Below, in pieces: positions 7,399-16,674 of a DNA stretch of 64,000 nt. The notes below the pieces were generated by a model. The model was given only the letters and a program-made list of their open reading frames with translations, ran no database searches and had not been told where the DNA came from. Location: NCBI GenBank assembly GCA_045106555.1, contig JBGCET010000020.1, positions 124,001 to 188,000 of the forward strand. Direction: 5' to 3'. The translations under genes and the position numbers were made by a program. This DNA is from JANQOZ01 sp045106555. Its GTDB lineage: Bacteria; Pseudomonadota; Gammaproteobacteria; Xanthomonadales; SZUA-38. How positions within the stretch are numbered: the first letter of the stretch is position 1; each line of letters starts with the position of its first letter.

Positions 7399-10257
7399 TT
7401 ATTGACAGGTGTCGTAGATGCCGACGCCAAAAATCATCTGTTGCAGCATCTGGGCGCTGCCTTTCCACCAACCGGCCTGATTGAAATGTCCGACGCCGTT
7501 CCAGCCACCGGCAAAATTATCCGGGGAACCGGCAAAATCCTGCTCATCCAGCACGCTGCGGGTAATCGCGCACAGGTTGATGCTTGGGTCAATTTCGTGG
7601 CCTATCAGAAGCATGGCTGCTGTATGCGGCCTGGTGTGCGGTGACATGGCGGTCATAAGGTCAGAATCGGTGGTTGGCTGACAGCTCACCACGTCGGTTC
7701 CGCTGTCGTTGAGCGTGCAATCCAGGCGCGCTGCCCAGTCCCCTTGCGCTATCAACGCGCCGTTAGCCTGCTGGGCCAGCCCCTGTTGATAGAGCACCTG
7801 GGCAGATCGTGCCAGGGCGCGGCTGATTGAGCCCTCGGGGGGGTTGCCGTAGTTGGTAAAGTACCGGTGGAAAAACGGCAGCATCAAGGCGTTCTGCATA
7901 AACTGCTGAGGCGTGGCACATTGGGTAGGCAATGCCGACGGTGGTCCAGGAATATCGCCGCTGATACCGTTGCCAAAGTCGGTTGCACCCTGACACAAGA
8001 TACCTGCAGCCAGATTGTCTCTGGCGAGCTCGCCTACCATCTGGTGCAGCCGGGTATCACAATGGATGCCTTGCTGGCCCGGCACAAATTCTGCGCAGTT
8101 GGCCAGCATTTCGAGATGCTGTATCACCTGACGGGTAATGTTGACGGCGTTGACAAACGCCTCTCGATTGGCCTCGGGAATCGTTGGGTCGTAGCGAGCA
8201 AATACCGTCGCGCCAGCCTGGGCAAAACGTTCAAGCATTCCTACGGTGGGCCTAATCACATAGCCAAGTTCGGCACTCATAGCGTAAGTGTAGTCGTCGG
8301 ATCCGAAAGCGGAGCGGTGCCATTGTCCACCGCCTGTCCCATCGGTAGCGCAGGGCGGTTGGAACTGTTCGCAACCCGGCCCGCCGGAGGTGACTGCCAG
8401 GCCGGCGCGATTCCCATGGCGGTGGTTTCCGGTGTTCAGATAGGCTGCGTGCAGCTGGGTGCGGTATCCGGCCAGGGCGAAATCCCACGCCCATCGAGGC
8501 TGGCCGCTGCGCAGATATTCGAGTAATTCATTGCCGGCCGGGTCCCAGTAGTTCATACCGGAACTGATGTTATTGGGCGATTGTGCATCAACATCAAACG
8601 AGTCCGCGGACCCGGTGTCGGGCCACAGTTGGGATCCGATGCTGCCGTTCCTCAGCAGCTGGCCGGTGTCGCCGATGGTTTGTTGATGCAGTAAATTCAT
8701 CCATCCAAGGTAGGCGGTTTTGATGTTTGAACTGGCTTGTGTGCCCAGAGAGGGAAACACATTGGCCCGATTTACGTCCCGCAGAGTGACTTGGGGCAAC
8801 AGGCCTCTTTCGAGAAAGTTATGGCTGCGCCGACCCAGATCGGCCAGCTGTGAAGACAGTGGTTGCGCCGAGCGAGCGTTGATAGAGAGCAGCGCGTGAT
8901 TCCAAATGCCTTTGCCTTCACCCACGGTCAGGTGACCATCCACGGCATTAAACCGCAGACCAGAAGACGACACCTCAAGCGCTTGCGGCTCACGATACTG
9001 TATCCAGGCGGCACTCAGTCCGACAATCCATCGGGCATCGGTCCACCCCACTACTGGCTGATCAAAATTCTCTGCGGTTTGGCGCGTTTGACCTTCCCGG
9101 GTCACGCTGGCGCGCCGCTGCCATGGCCCGTTGGCAAAATTGCCTCGATGTTGTGCGACCCGGGCAAAACCTTCACCCAGATCCAGTGTCGTGCCCGTTA
9201 CCGTGGTTTGCGTTGGGGCACCGACCAGCGGAAATTGCCAGCTCACCTCGTCGACGTTCAGGGTTTGATCGGTCCAGGGGCCGGTCAGTGCATCGCTGCA
9301 CTCATTACGAAACTCAAATTCCAGACCTACATCCCGGCGACCACGGAAAAAGCTCATTGCAACCGTATACCCCAAACTCTCGTAAGGCGTTGCGGTGCCT
9401 GGGCTGCAGACGCTGGTGCCATTGGGATCAACAAAATGTCCATGGGCTTTCATGACGACTTTGACCGGGCCACTTTCGACCAAGGCAAAACTGCCTGGAT
9501 CAACCTGCGCTGCTGCGCTGCTGGATAAACCCGCTGGTCCACCGCTGTTGGCCTCAAAACCGTTGGCAAACAGTCGTTGCATAGAAGTGCTTGCGGCCAG
9601 CGGTTCCGCGCCTAAGGCCGTCGGCCCGCTGGTGCTTCCAGTCAGCACGAGGCGTGGACCTGCGGAGGGTCCGGCTTCATACAACAGGACACCGGTCTCG
9701 CCGGTTTCCTGGATAAGCAACTCAGTTAACAACGCCGGATGAGCCGGGTCGACGGTAAAGCGCGCCGCGCCGGTATCAACGGTATACACGCCCGTCTGTT
9801 CTGTGACGGTGATGGCCAGCGGGTCGTTGCTTAAGACCGGGGCATCATAGAGTCGCAGGCTGTAATCGGCACGGGTGTCGGGCCCCAACTGGACCGGCAA
9901 AGAAATCCCCAACCAGCGAATCGGCGCATTGGCATCCGCCAGCGGCGCACCCCAGCGGGATAACGGCTGAAACTGCGCTGCCAACAGCCTTTCGCCGGTG
10001 ACGACGGCCAGTCGACGAGTGTCGGTGACGTCAAAACTGGCGGGCAAAGGGACTGCAGAGAAAGCGATTTCGTCTCGGTCCACAGGACGGTCGTTAACGA
10101 CCTGCAGACACAGGGGTTGAAAGGACTCGGCGGGCGCCGGGGCCAAATTCCCGCTAGCCACATCGGCAGGTGCTGGCCCGGAGCCGCAGCTTCCGGCAAA
10201 GGCGTCAGCGCTCAGCAACAGGCAAAACAGTGCCATCAATGGAGCTACATTGTTCAT
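7399..10257 (-). CDS. Large secreted protein with RIFT-barrel-like N-terminus
   Basis: The 952-residue protein has a clear signal peptide (MNNVAPLMALFCLLLSADAFAG). The region to about residue 150 (LPASFDVTD.RRLAVV..ERLLAAQFQPLSRWGA ... IRWLGISLPVQ) resembles the N-terminal beta-barrel of PcRGLX/YetA-type exo-rhamnogalacturonan lyase-like proteins. The middle is beta-rich and the last third is helical and Trp-rich, compatible with an alpha/alpha toroid. A polysaccharide-degrading role is plausible but unproven. Residues ~230-236 carry LFANGFE, like the tails of other secreted proteins here. It lies 60 bases downstream of the M14 peptidase gene and may share its transcript. Confidence 0.6.
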   Translation of the reverse strand: MNNVAPLMALFCLLLSADAFAGSCGSGPAPADVASGNLAPAPAESFQPLCLQVVNDRPVDRDEIAFSAVPLPASFDVTDTRRLAVVTGERLLAAQFQPLSRWGAPLADANAPIRWLGISLPVQLGPDTRADYSLRLYDAPVLSNDPLAITVTEQTGVYTVDTGAARFTVDPAHPALLTELLIQETGETGVLLYEAGPSAGPRLVLTGSTSGPTALGAEPLAASTSMQRLFANGFEANSGGPAGLSSSAAAQVDPGSFALVESGPVKVVMKAHGHFVDPNGTSVCSPGTATPYESLGYTVAMSFFRGRRDVGLEFEFRNECSDALTGPWTDQTLNVDEVSWQFPLVGAPTQTTVTGTTLDLGEGFARVAQHRGNFANGPWQRRASVTREGQTRQTAENFDQPVVGWTDARWIVGLSAAWIQYREPQALEVSSSGLRFNAVDGHLTVGEGKGIWNHALLSINARSAQPLSSQLADLGRRSHNFLERGLLPQVTLRDVNRANVFPSLGTQASSNIKTAYLGWMNLLHQQTIGDTGQLLRNGSIGSQLWPDTGSADSFDVDAQSPNNISSGMNYWDPAGNELLEYLRSGQPRWAWDFALAGYRTQLHAAYLNTGNHRHGNRAGLAVTSGGPGCEQFQPPCATDGTGGGQWHRSAFGSDDYTYAMSAELGYVIRPTVGMLERFAQAGATVFARYDPTIPEANREAFVNAVNITRQVIQHLEMLANCAEFVPGQQGIHCDTRLHQMVGELARDNLAAGILCQGATDFGNGISGDIPGPPSALPTQCATPQQFMQNALMLPFFHRYFTNYGNPPEGSISRALARSAQVLYQQGLAQQANGALIAQGDWAARLDCTLNDSGTDVVSCQPTTDSDLMTAMSPHTRPHTAAMLLIGHEIDPSINLCAITRSVLDEQDFAGSPDNFAGGWNGVGHFNQAGWWKGSAQMLQQMIFGVGIYDTCQ

Positions 10258-10317
10258 GGCGACTATCCGTAATCTGACTGCGTTCCTTTGTTAGACGCGT
10301 CAGGTTGGCGGAGTGTC

Positions 10318-12972
10318 TCAGCGAAATTTTCGGCTATGTCCGGTGCTGCGCAATACGGCGTTCATGAACAGCACGTTCAGGCCATCCAAATAGGCTCGAA
10401 CGTTGGGGTCTGAGGTGAAGCCGATGACGTGTCCGCGGCCTTGACGTCGGGTGACAACAAAGGGTTTGAACGCCAGTTGCTGGCGATTTTCTTCCCATAG
10501 AAACCCGCTAGCCAGCAACTTGTCCGGAGCGGCCATATGGGCCACCGTTTTCCCTTGGTCGATGCGCAGCGGGGCGTAAATTCGGCTTCCCCGAAGAAGC
10601 AGGTTGACCTGAGGCGCGACGCCCACCCCCAACCAGTGCTCTGTGTCGACGTCGGCCCGCAGCAGCGTTCCGGCAACACCGTCCGGGGACATACCCTGTC
10701 CGGTGATGGCTTTCTCGTATTGCGTTTGTGAGGTAATCACACTGCCGGTGACTTTTCCGTTGTCGTCAGGCTCTTCATCCCGTTGAGGTTCTGCGCTCAG
10801 CTGGCTCAATTCCTGTGCCAGTGGCAGGAGAGGGCTGTCGCCGCTGGTCACGGCAGACAGCGCATTGCCCAATGCGATCAGGACCCCGCCACGGTTAACC
10901 CATTCGGTCAGGTTTTCACTGAGTCCAGGGGGATAGGACCAACGGGATTCTGGCAGAATCACCACGTCATACCGGCTGAGGTCGGCCCGGGCGAGGGTAT
11001 CGCTGCGCAGGGTGGAAACCGGGTAGCCGAACTGGCGTTCAATAACGAATCGAGCGGCTCCTGCTGACGTTGGCGAGGTTGGGGCATCCCAGGCTAGAGC
11101 AACGCGGGGTGCCGGAAGATCTGACACATTGCCGCTGCCAAAGTTGGGCCCATCAGTGACCCAACTGTCCGACACGCCAACCACTTCGGCGCCGGTGTCG
11201 TGCGCCAAGGTGGCCAGCCGGGGACCCAGATCAACCGGGTTGTCCTTGACGGGCAAAATTAAGGTGCCAGCCGGATAATCCTGGCCGTTCAGGGTAAAGG
11301 TCTGGTCACTGCCACGAACCCGTATGCCCTGACGTTGGGCCGATGCCAGTAATTTCATCGCGGCGCGGCTGCCCCACGGAACCAGATACGCCACCGATGC
11401 CCCGGCTTCGGTGAGAACGCCAGGTTGAATCAATTCCGGGCCAGCATCTTCAAATGTGCCTTTGACAGCGCGCCCGCAGTCGTTAACGGTGACGCCATAC
11501 ATCAGCGGTAATGACCAGCCGGTAACGTCGTAAATCTGATCCGGCAGGTCTTTGCTGCGGCGCCGTTCCTGTTCAGCCAGGAAGCTTGCTTCCATATCGA
11601 CCTGTGGGTCCAGCAGGGTACGAATCAGCCGTTTTGCCGGTTGGGCTAGGGACACCGCGTAACTGCCTGCCGGATAGTCCTGTCCGCAGGCAGAGAACCC
11701 GTCTGGTGACCGTTTGACCCTAACGCCCTGACGAACCAGCAGCCCGGCCAGTTTGTCGGCTGCCGAGTGATCGCCAGCTCGGCTGATCAGGTATTCCCGG
11801 GTGCCTTTACTGCCCTCGGCGATGGCACTGGTTTGATAATGATGAAAATCTGCCAATAGCTTTTCGCGGTGTTTGGCCACCGCCTGGGCGGTGGAGATGG
11901 AGGTAACGAAGTGATTCCTTACGCTGTCTCGGTAGGACAGAGTGGTACCGTTACGTCGGCGTATCGCCAGCCCTCCTGCGGACGCCTGTTCGTAGGTCAT
12001 CGCCACCGCGCCATAGTAAGCAGGCCAGGACGCACCGTATCCCGGATAAAAAGCGTCAAACACTTCGCGGGTAAAGTAGTCGATGCCAAACTCATCAAAC
12101 CAGCGCGCATTGTTGCGTCCGAACAGTTCCAGGTTTTGGCGTTGATCCTGGGCCAGGTGAGGATTGTAAGGCACCGCTTCCGGGGCAAAGTAGTAGGTGG
12201 AATCAGGGCCCATCTCGTGCAGGTCAACAAACACCAGCGGTAACCAGCGGCGCAGCGCATCCACGTGGCCCTGGGTTTCGGGTTGAGTCAACGTCAGCCA
12301 GTCCCGGTTCAGATCAAATAAGTAGTGGTTGACCCGTCCCGATGGCCAAGGCTCGTCATGCTGGGCCGTCTGACGATCGGTTTCCGGTTCGATGCCCTGG
12401 CTTTCGTTGTGGTGAAATAAAAATCGCTCGCGACCATCAGGGTTTTGCAGCGGATTGATAAAGACCACTGCGTTCCGCAGGATCTCATCCACTACCGGGT
12501 CGTTCTGGGCTGCCAACAAATGGTAACCGGTCATTAGAGCCGCGTCGGTACCTGAAATCTCGTTGCCGTGGACGCTATACGCCAGCCACACCGATGCAGG
12601 CATTTTCTCGATCATTTCAGCGGCTGCGCCAGCCCCAGTCTCGGGGTCGACAAGCATTGCCATGTCCGCTTCAAAACGCTCTAGCGCACCAATGTTGTCA
12701 GCGCTACCGATAGCCACATAAAACAGCGTGCGTCCCTGCCAGCTCTTACCATATTCAAATATTCTGACTTGCGCCGGGCTTCGCGCAGCCAGTTGCTGAA
12801 AATAGCTGAGCGTATCGGCCGCGCTGGTGATTCGCTCGCCGGGTTCGTAGCCCAGGACTTGCTTTAACGTCGGCACGTCCGGGTTGTAGTTAACCTCTGG
12901 CCACAACGGTTGAGCGCCAACGTGGCTGGCGCAAAAAACGATGAGGCCCGCGAGCGCGATCTTGATGTTCAT
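10318..12972 (-). CDS. Secreted M14-family zinc carboxypeptidase
   Basis: The 884-residue protein has a signal peptide (cleavage near VGA-Q). The M14 domain shows the zinc pair in SVHGNEISG (about residue 130), the substrate region NPDGRERF, the third zinc histidine in FVDLHEMGP, and the likely catalytic glutamate in AMTYEQASAGG. The C-terminal ~300 residues include a glutamine-amidotransferase-like fold (DVVILPESRWSYPPGLSENL) common in large bacterial M14 proteins. It probably trims peptides in the periplasm or outside the cell. Its ATG overlaps the TGA of the GST-like gene, so the two are translationally coupled. Confidence 0.92.
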   Translation of the reverse strand: MNIKIALAGLIVFCASHVGAQPLWPEVNYNPDVPTLKQVLGYEPGERITSAADTLSYFQQLAARSPAQVRIFEYGKSWQGRTLFYVAIGSADNIGALERFEADMAMLVDPETGAGAAAEMIEKMPASVWLAYSVHGNEISGTDAALMTGYHLLAAQNDPVVDEILRNAVVFINPLQNPDGRERFLFHHNESQGIEPETDRQTAQHDEPWPSGRVNHYLFDLNRDWLTLTQPETQGHVDALRRWLPLVFVDLHEMGPDSTYYFAPEAVPYNPHLAQDQRQNLELFGRNNARWFDEFGIDYFTREVFDAFYPGYGASWPAYYGAVAMTYEQASAGGLAIRRRNGTTLSYRDSVRNHFVTSISTAQAVAKHREKLLADFHHYQTSAIAEGSKGTREYLISRAGDHSAADKLAGLLVRQGVRVKRSPDGFSACGQDYPAGSYAVSLAQPAKRLIRTLLDPQVDMEASFLAEQERRRSKDLPDQIYDVTGWSLPLMYGVTVNDCGRAVKGTFEDAGPELIQPGVLTEAGASVAYLVPWGSRAAMKLLASAQRQGIRVRGSDQTFTLNGQDYPAGTLILPVKDNPVDLGPRLATLAHDTGAEVVGVSDSWVTDGPNFGSGNVSDLPAPRVALAWDAPTSPTSAGAARFVIERQFGYPVSTLRSDTLARADLSRYDVVILPESRWSYPPGLSENLTEWVNRGGVLIALGNALSAVTSGDSPLLPLAQELSQLSAEPQRDEEPDDNGKVTGSVITSQTQYEKAITGQGMSPDGVAGTLLRADVDTEHWLGVGVAPQVNLLLRGSRIYAPLRIDQGKTVAHMAAPDKLLASGFLWEENRQQLAFKPFVVTRRQGRGHVIGFTSDPNVRAYLDGLNVLFMNAVLRSTGHSRKFR

Positions 12973-13712
12973 GAGCTGGTTCCGTAGGTGGATTTGGCAG
13001 TGGTGGTCAGAATTTGGGTTTGGGCTTCAAACCGTTGAACGTATTCCGCCAGGGGGCCATCAGATATCACCGCCTTGCATGGGATTGTGTGCGGGACCTT
13101 GCTGAACCCTGAGACAAAGGCATATACCCACGCGTCGAACTCGCAGGGCTCATCGCCAAACAGAAACGGTTGGTCGCCCAGCATATGGCTGAGGCATTGC
13201 ATGTCGGCGATACCCATATTGGCAATTTCTTCGGGGGAGTGGCGGCCAATGCCCTGTTGATGAAGGCTCTTGATGACGCCGCGACGGATCACCCTTGGCA
13301 AAATGGCGCGCGGCAACGCGGGCATCTTGCCGAAAAGCGTAGGCAACGTGAAATGTTGCCAGTTGTCTTCATCGGCCCAGCGAGAATGCACAATGCACCA
13401 GTAGGTAGCCTCATCCATCATTTTCGCCAGGGCATGGCCAATGGCTCTTTGCTCGGCGCTTAAGTGAGGGCTGATGCGATCGCCGTACTGGTTCTTCATG
13501 GCCTGAATAATCAGGCTGGAATCGCCAATGATCTGGCCTGATTCCGTTTTCACATAAGGCAACTTTCCCTTGGGTGCGCTGCGCACGTGTTGAAATCCGC
13601 TGACGGTTTCAAAGGGAATTTTCGCGAGAGTCAGGTAAGCCAGCAGTTTGGTGACAAAAGGGCTGGGGTCGGGCAGGTCCCAGGCAGGTCCAAACGTAAA
13701 AACCGTGTTCAT
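12969..13712 (-). CDS. Glutathione S-transferase-like protein (FAX/Tom37 type)
   Basis: The 247-residue protein has a thioredoxin-fold N-terminus (SPFVTKLLAYLTLAKIPFETV ... KGKLPYVKTESGQIIGDSSLI). The PYV cis-proline and the GDSS glutathione-contact motif match GST N-terminal domains of the FAX/metaxin group. An all-helical C-terminal domain follows. Such proteins are of uncertain substrate and may lack transferase activity. It starts four bases after the trmJ stop and overlaps the M14 gene start by four bases. Confidence 0.85.
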   Translation of the reverse strand: MNTVFTFGPAWDLPDPSPFVTKLLAYLTLAKIPFETVSGFQHVRSAPKGKLPYVKTESGQIIGDSSLIIQAMKNQYGDRISPHLSAEQRAIGHALAKMMDEATYWCIVHSRWADEDNWQHFTLPTLFGKMPALPRAILPRVIRRGVIKSLHQQGIGRHSPEEIANMGIADMQCLSHMLGDQPFLFGDEPCEFDAWVYAFVSGFSKVPHTIPCKAVISDGPLAEYVQRFEAQTQILTTTAKSTYGTSS

Positions 13713-13716
13713 CGGG

Positions 13717-14421
13717 TTACTCCGGCAAGCGATCCAGCGCTCTTTGTATCACGCCTTCCAGCAAAGACCAGTCCGCCCGTTTCAGGTCTGCGCGATTGAG
13801 TATGGCAGACAGTCGAGGATCATCAGGGCTGGCGGGAGCGAAGTCCAGCCGGTCAATAAGCCGACTTATCTGTAGTTGCAGGTGATCCAGCTGTTGTTGA
13901 GTCGGTCGATCGGTTCGGCCAGTGCTGGGTGGCCTGACCTCCTGGGCAAGCTGCCACGCATAAATTTGCACCGCATGGGATAAGTTCAGGCTTGGGCAGT
14001 CGGGGTTGGATGCGATCAGGCTCTGGGCGCGACACTGATACAACTCTTCGTTCGATAAGCCGCTGGATTCTGTGCCGAAAACCAGTGCGACCGGACCCCG
14101 AATATCGGCGACCACCTCGGCTAACTCTGGGGGGCTGTAGAGGGGCCAATCCGCCTGGCGCTGGCGAGCAGAGATACCTACCGTGAGTTGGCAGTCAACA
14201 AGTGCCTCATCCAGCGTGTCTACGACCTGCGCGCTGTTCAGAACGTCGATGGCTTCGACCGCGCGGACGGCGGCATCGCGGTGGGGAAACGGCGTCTGTG
14301 GTGCCACCAGCCACAGCTCGCTGTGGCCCATGGTTTTAATGGCCCTGGCCGCCGCACCAATATTGCCGGCAACGGCCGGTCGCGCCAACACAAACCGAAT
14401 GGTTGCGCGATCAGATGTCAA
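13717..14421 (-). CDS. trmJ: tRNA Cm32/Um32 2'-O-methyltransferase (TrmJ)
   Basis: The 234-residue SPOUT methyltransferase begins with the family signature IRFVLARPAVAGNIGAAARA. The knot motifs VALVFGTESSGLSNEEL and NPDCPSLNLSHAVQIYAW close the SAM-binding trefoil. TrmJ methylates ribose 32 of tRNA anticodon loops. The start assigned here is TTG at 14421, because no ATG or GTG precedes the conserved N-terminus without running deep into the upstream gene. This gives an 11-base overlap with the PhyH-type gene and implies translational coupling. Confidence 0.92.
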   Translation of the reverse strand: MTSDRATIRFVLARPAVAGNIGAAARAIKTMGHSELWLVAPQTPFPHRDAAVRAVEAIDVLNSAQVVDTLDEALVDCQLTVGISARQRQADWPLYSPPELAEVVADIRGPVALVFGTESSGLSNEELYQCRAQSLIASNPDCPSLNLSHAVQIYAWQLAQEVRPPSTGRTDRPTQQQLDHLQLQISRLIDRLDFAPASPDDPRLSAILNRADLKRADWSLLEGVIQRALDRLPE

Positions 14422-15166
14422 AATGCACCGGCTGCACGGCAGCAGAACGCGTGCCTTCGATGGGCCGCACATCGCTGCCGTGATAGGTGTACACCACCGA
14501 CAGCTTGACGGCATCGGTGCGGTTTCGGGTGGCAGAGTGGAATAATCCCGCGTCAAAAAACAGCGCGTCACCGGGATCCAGATCCAGCTGCAGAGAGTTG
14601 GCGATTGCGGCGGCATTCACTGGATGGTTCGGATCTAAGAACTTGCCTTGATCCAAACGCTCGGGATCCAACGACCAGCGATGAGAGCCGGCAATCACCC
14701 GCAGTCCACCGTTTTGCTCCCGTTCCGCACCTAGAGCCAGCCAGCAGTTGATCAACAATGGCGGCTCAAACGACCAAAACCGCACGTCCTGGTGCCACAA
14801 CGTGTCGCTGGAGTAGCTGGGATATTTGGTCATCACACAGTTGTGATGGGCCTGGCTGAGCCACACGCCAGAGGTATCCAGCAGCTGGCCAATGATGGGC
14901 GTCGGGCGCTGTGCCCAGGCGCTCAGAGCGCCGCCGCGGGCAAACGCATTGAGCAGCCGTCGTGGTGTGTTTGCACCCCGTGCTTGTAGGGTTTTCGGCG
15001 CTCCGGGATAACCCACTTCAATTTCCAGCTCCAGGGGAGACTGGCGCATCTCGCCCGACACCTGTTGATGAATGCCATCCAGCGTGGCGCTGTTAGCCAG
15101 CCCGGGAAGGCGCAGAAACCCGTGTTCGGAAAATTGGTGTCGCTGCTGTGTTGAAAGTTTATCCAT
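14411..15166 (-). CDS. Phytanoyl-CoA dioxygenase (PhyH) family protein
   Basis: The 251-residue non-haem Fe(II)/2-oxoglutarate oxygenase carries the metal motif HQD in LWHQDVRFWS. The distal histidine and 2-oxoglutarate arginine are in DAGLFHSATRNRT, and the beta-strand GDALFF fits the double-stranded beta-helix. The substrate is unknown; bacterial members hydroxylate small molecules and lipids. The gene heads the minus-strand run and is divergent from the MarR-GNAT gene. The 68-base spacer holds the operator-like site, so the fusion regulator may control it. Confidence 0.85.
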   Translation of the reverse strand: MDKLSTQQRHQFSEHGFLRLPGLANSATLDGIHQQVSGEMRQSPLELEIEVGYPGAPKTLQARGANTPRRLLNAFARGGALSAWAQRPTPIIGQLLDTSGVWLSQAHHNCVMTKYPSYSSDTLWHQDVRFWSFEPPLLINCWLALGAEREQNGGLRVIAGSHRWSLDPERLDQGKFLDPNHPVNAAAIANSLQLDLDPGDALFFDAGLFHSATRNRTDAVKLSVVYTYHGSDVRPIEGTRSAAVQPVHFDI

Positions 15167-15196
15167 AGAGGAGCAAGATGCTAATGCACTATTATC

Positions 15197-15211
15197 GTTG
15201 CAATATACAAC
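15197..15211. promoter_or_regulatory. MarR-type operator-like site in divergent spacer
   Basis: A GTTG half-site and its complement CAAC flank seven A/T-rich bases between the divergent PhyH and MarR-GNAT genes. Size and AT-rich centre resemble operators of MarR-family repressors, which usually bind in their own divergent promoter. Binding is inferred from position only. Confidence 0.5.
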
Positions 15212-15234
15212 TATTTAGGTGGCAGGAGCACATA

Positions 15235-16152
15235 ATGAATCCCTTGATCGGTGATTTGCGAAGCGCCGCCCGTACTCTAGTGCGGGAGTTCCGGATTGTC
15301 GATGGTTCTGGTTGCGTCCCAGGCTTTAGCGTGCCGGAATGCCATTTGCTGATGGAGGTGGAAGCACGAGGATCGGTCACGGCGTCTGAGCTTGCCGAGA
15401 TCCTGCTGGTGGAAAAGTCGTCGCTGAGTCGTTTAATTGGTCGGCTGGACAAGGCTGGCCTTATCGCCGTTAGAGCCAGCCCAGGGGACAAACGACGCCG
15501 GCCACTGAACCTGACCGAGAAAGGCCGCACAACCCTTACCCAGATTCACGATGAGGCCGACGATCAGGTGCGAAGAGCGTTAGCGTTTGTGCCTGACTCT
15601 CAGCGTTCCGCCATGCTGGACGGCTTGAAGCAGTACGCCGCGGCGCTACGCTACGCACGCCTGAGCGACGCGTTTCATATTCGCCCCATTCGCCCCACTG
15701 ACAACGGCGCCATGGCGAGAATTATCCGGGATGTGATGACCGAGCACGGTGCGGTAGGCAGCGGCTATTCAATCAACGATCCTGAAGTCACTGATATGCA
15801 CGGCGCTTACGACGGTGCTGGCAGCGCGTTTTTTGTTGTGGTGGATGATAACGACCAGGTACTGGGTGGTGCCGGCGTGGGGCCGCTGGTTGGCGGTGAT
15901 GCGGATGTGTGTGAGCTCAAGAAAATGTACTTCATGCCCACGGTCCGCGGCACCGGCATGGGGCTTCAGGTTCTCAGGCATTGCCTCCATTCAGCCCGCC
16001 TGTTGGGCTACAAGCACTGTTATCTTGAAACCCTCGAATTAATGCACAAGGCTCGACGCCTGTATCGAAAACAGGGGTTTGAAGATCTAACAGGTCCGAT
16101 GGGCGAAACCGGCCACTTTGCCTGTAACCGCTGGATGATGAGAGAGTTGTAA
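15235..16152 (+). CDS. MarR-family regulator fused to a GNAT acetyltransferase
   Basis: The 305-residue protein has a MarR winged helix (residues ~1-145). The recognition helix is around TASELAEILLVEKSSLSRLIGRLDKAGL and the wing around RASPGDKRRRPLNLTEKG. A GNAT domain follows (from ~155) with the acetyl-CoA loop region ELKKMYFMPTVRGTGMG and a closing YRKQGFE. Such fusions are known in proteobacteria, where the GNAT part may sense or modify a ligand. The ATG at 15235 has AGGAG just upstream; the upstream ATG at 15178 lies inside the operator region. Confidence 0.9.
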   Translation: MNPLIGDLRSAARTLVREFRIVDGSGCVPGFSVPECHLLMEVEARGSVTASELAEILLVEKSSLSRLIGRLDKAGLIAVRASPGDKRRRPLNLTEKGRTTLTQIHDEADDQVRRALAFVPDSQRSAMLDGLKQYAAALRYARLSDAFHIRPIRPTDNGAMARIIRDVMTEHGAVGSGYSINDPEVTDMHGAYDGAGSAFFVVVDDNDQVLGGAGVGPLVGGDADVCELKKMYFMPTVRGTGMGLQVLRHCLHSARLLGYKHCYLETLELMHKARRLYRKQGFEDLTGPMGETGHFACNRWMMREL

Positions 16153-16157
16153 GGCGA

Positions 16158-16619
16158 CTAGGGACTGTATTCGCGAATTAACGTGACCTTGCCCTGTTCC
16201 ACTTCCAATACCTCCATAGCCACATAGCTGCGCGAGATCAGCGGGCCCTCACCGCCGCGCTGTCCGGACCAGTCCACCTGGTATTGAATGGCGACGGCCT
16301 TGTGTCCAGTGGCGACGTTGAGTAACCGTGCGTCGTAGGCGTGGTTGCGGCCCAGGTAGTAGGTCATCCCCTCTCGCATCCGTGCTTTTCCGCCCGCGAC
16401 CTCTCCTAACGCTCTATACGGCTTGTGTTCATAGCCGACATCCTCAGCCAACAGCTGGAGATATTGTTCGAGGGTCTCAGCGCTGGCGTTGGGCGCCTGG
16501 GTGGCCGCCCTGGCGGCGAAATAGTCTCTGCCCAGGCGGTCTAAATCTTCGTTAGCCCAAGCGCCACAATGGCTGGCAATGAGGATGAGCAGGGCCGCCG
16601 AAATCCGGTAGTTCTTCAT
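16158..16619 (-). CDS. Small secreted NTF2/SnoaL-like protein
   Basis: The 153-residue protein has a signal peptide (MKNYRISAALLILIASHCGAWA). The mature part has the helix-then-curved-sheet pattern of NTF2-like proteins (LDRLGRDYFAARAATQAPNAS ... EQYLQLLAEDVGYEHKPY ... MREGMTYY). No catalytic set can be named. It lies 55 bases downstream of the M56 peptidase gene on the same strand. It may therefore be the output gene of the BlaI/M56 pair, or simply the last gene of that operon. Confidence 0.7.
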   Translation of the reverse strand: MKNYRISAALLILIASHCGAWANEDLDRLGRDYFAARAATQAPNASAETLEQYLQLLAEDVGYEHKPYRALGEVAGGKARMREGMTYYLGRNHAYDARLLNVATGHKAVAIQYQVDWSGQRGGEGPLISRSYVAMEVLEVEQGKVTLIREYSP

Positions 16620-16674
16620 GAAGGTGATACCTTGGAGGTGAGTTGTGGGAGTACCATCGCCGCAACGATGCCCA

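Noticed and set aside
7867..8526. 219-codon frame opposite the large secreted protein
   Set aside because: Shadow of the minus-strand gene; it lacks any recognisable feature.
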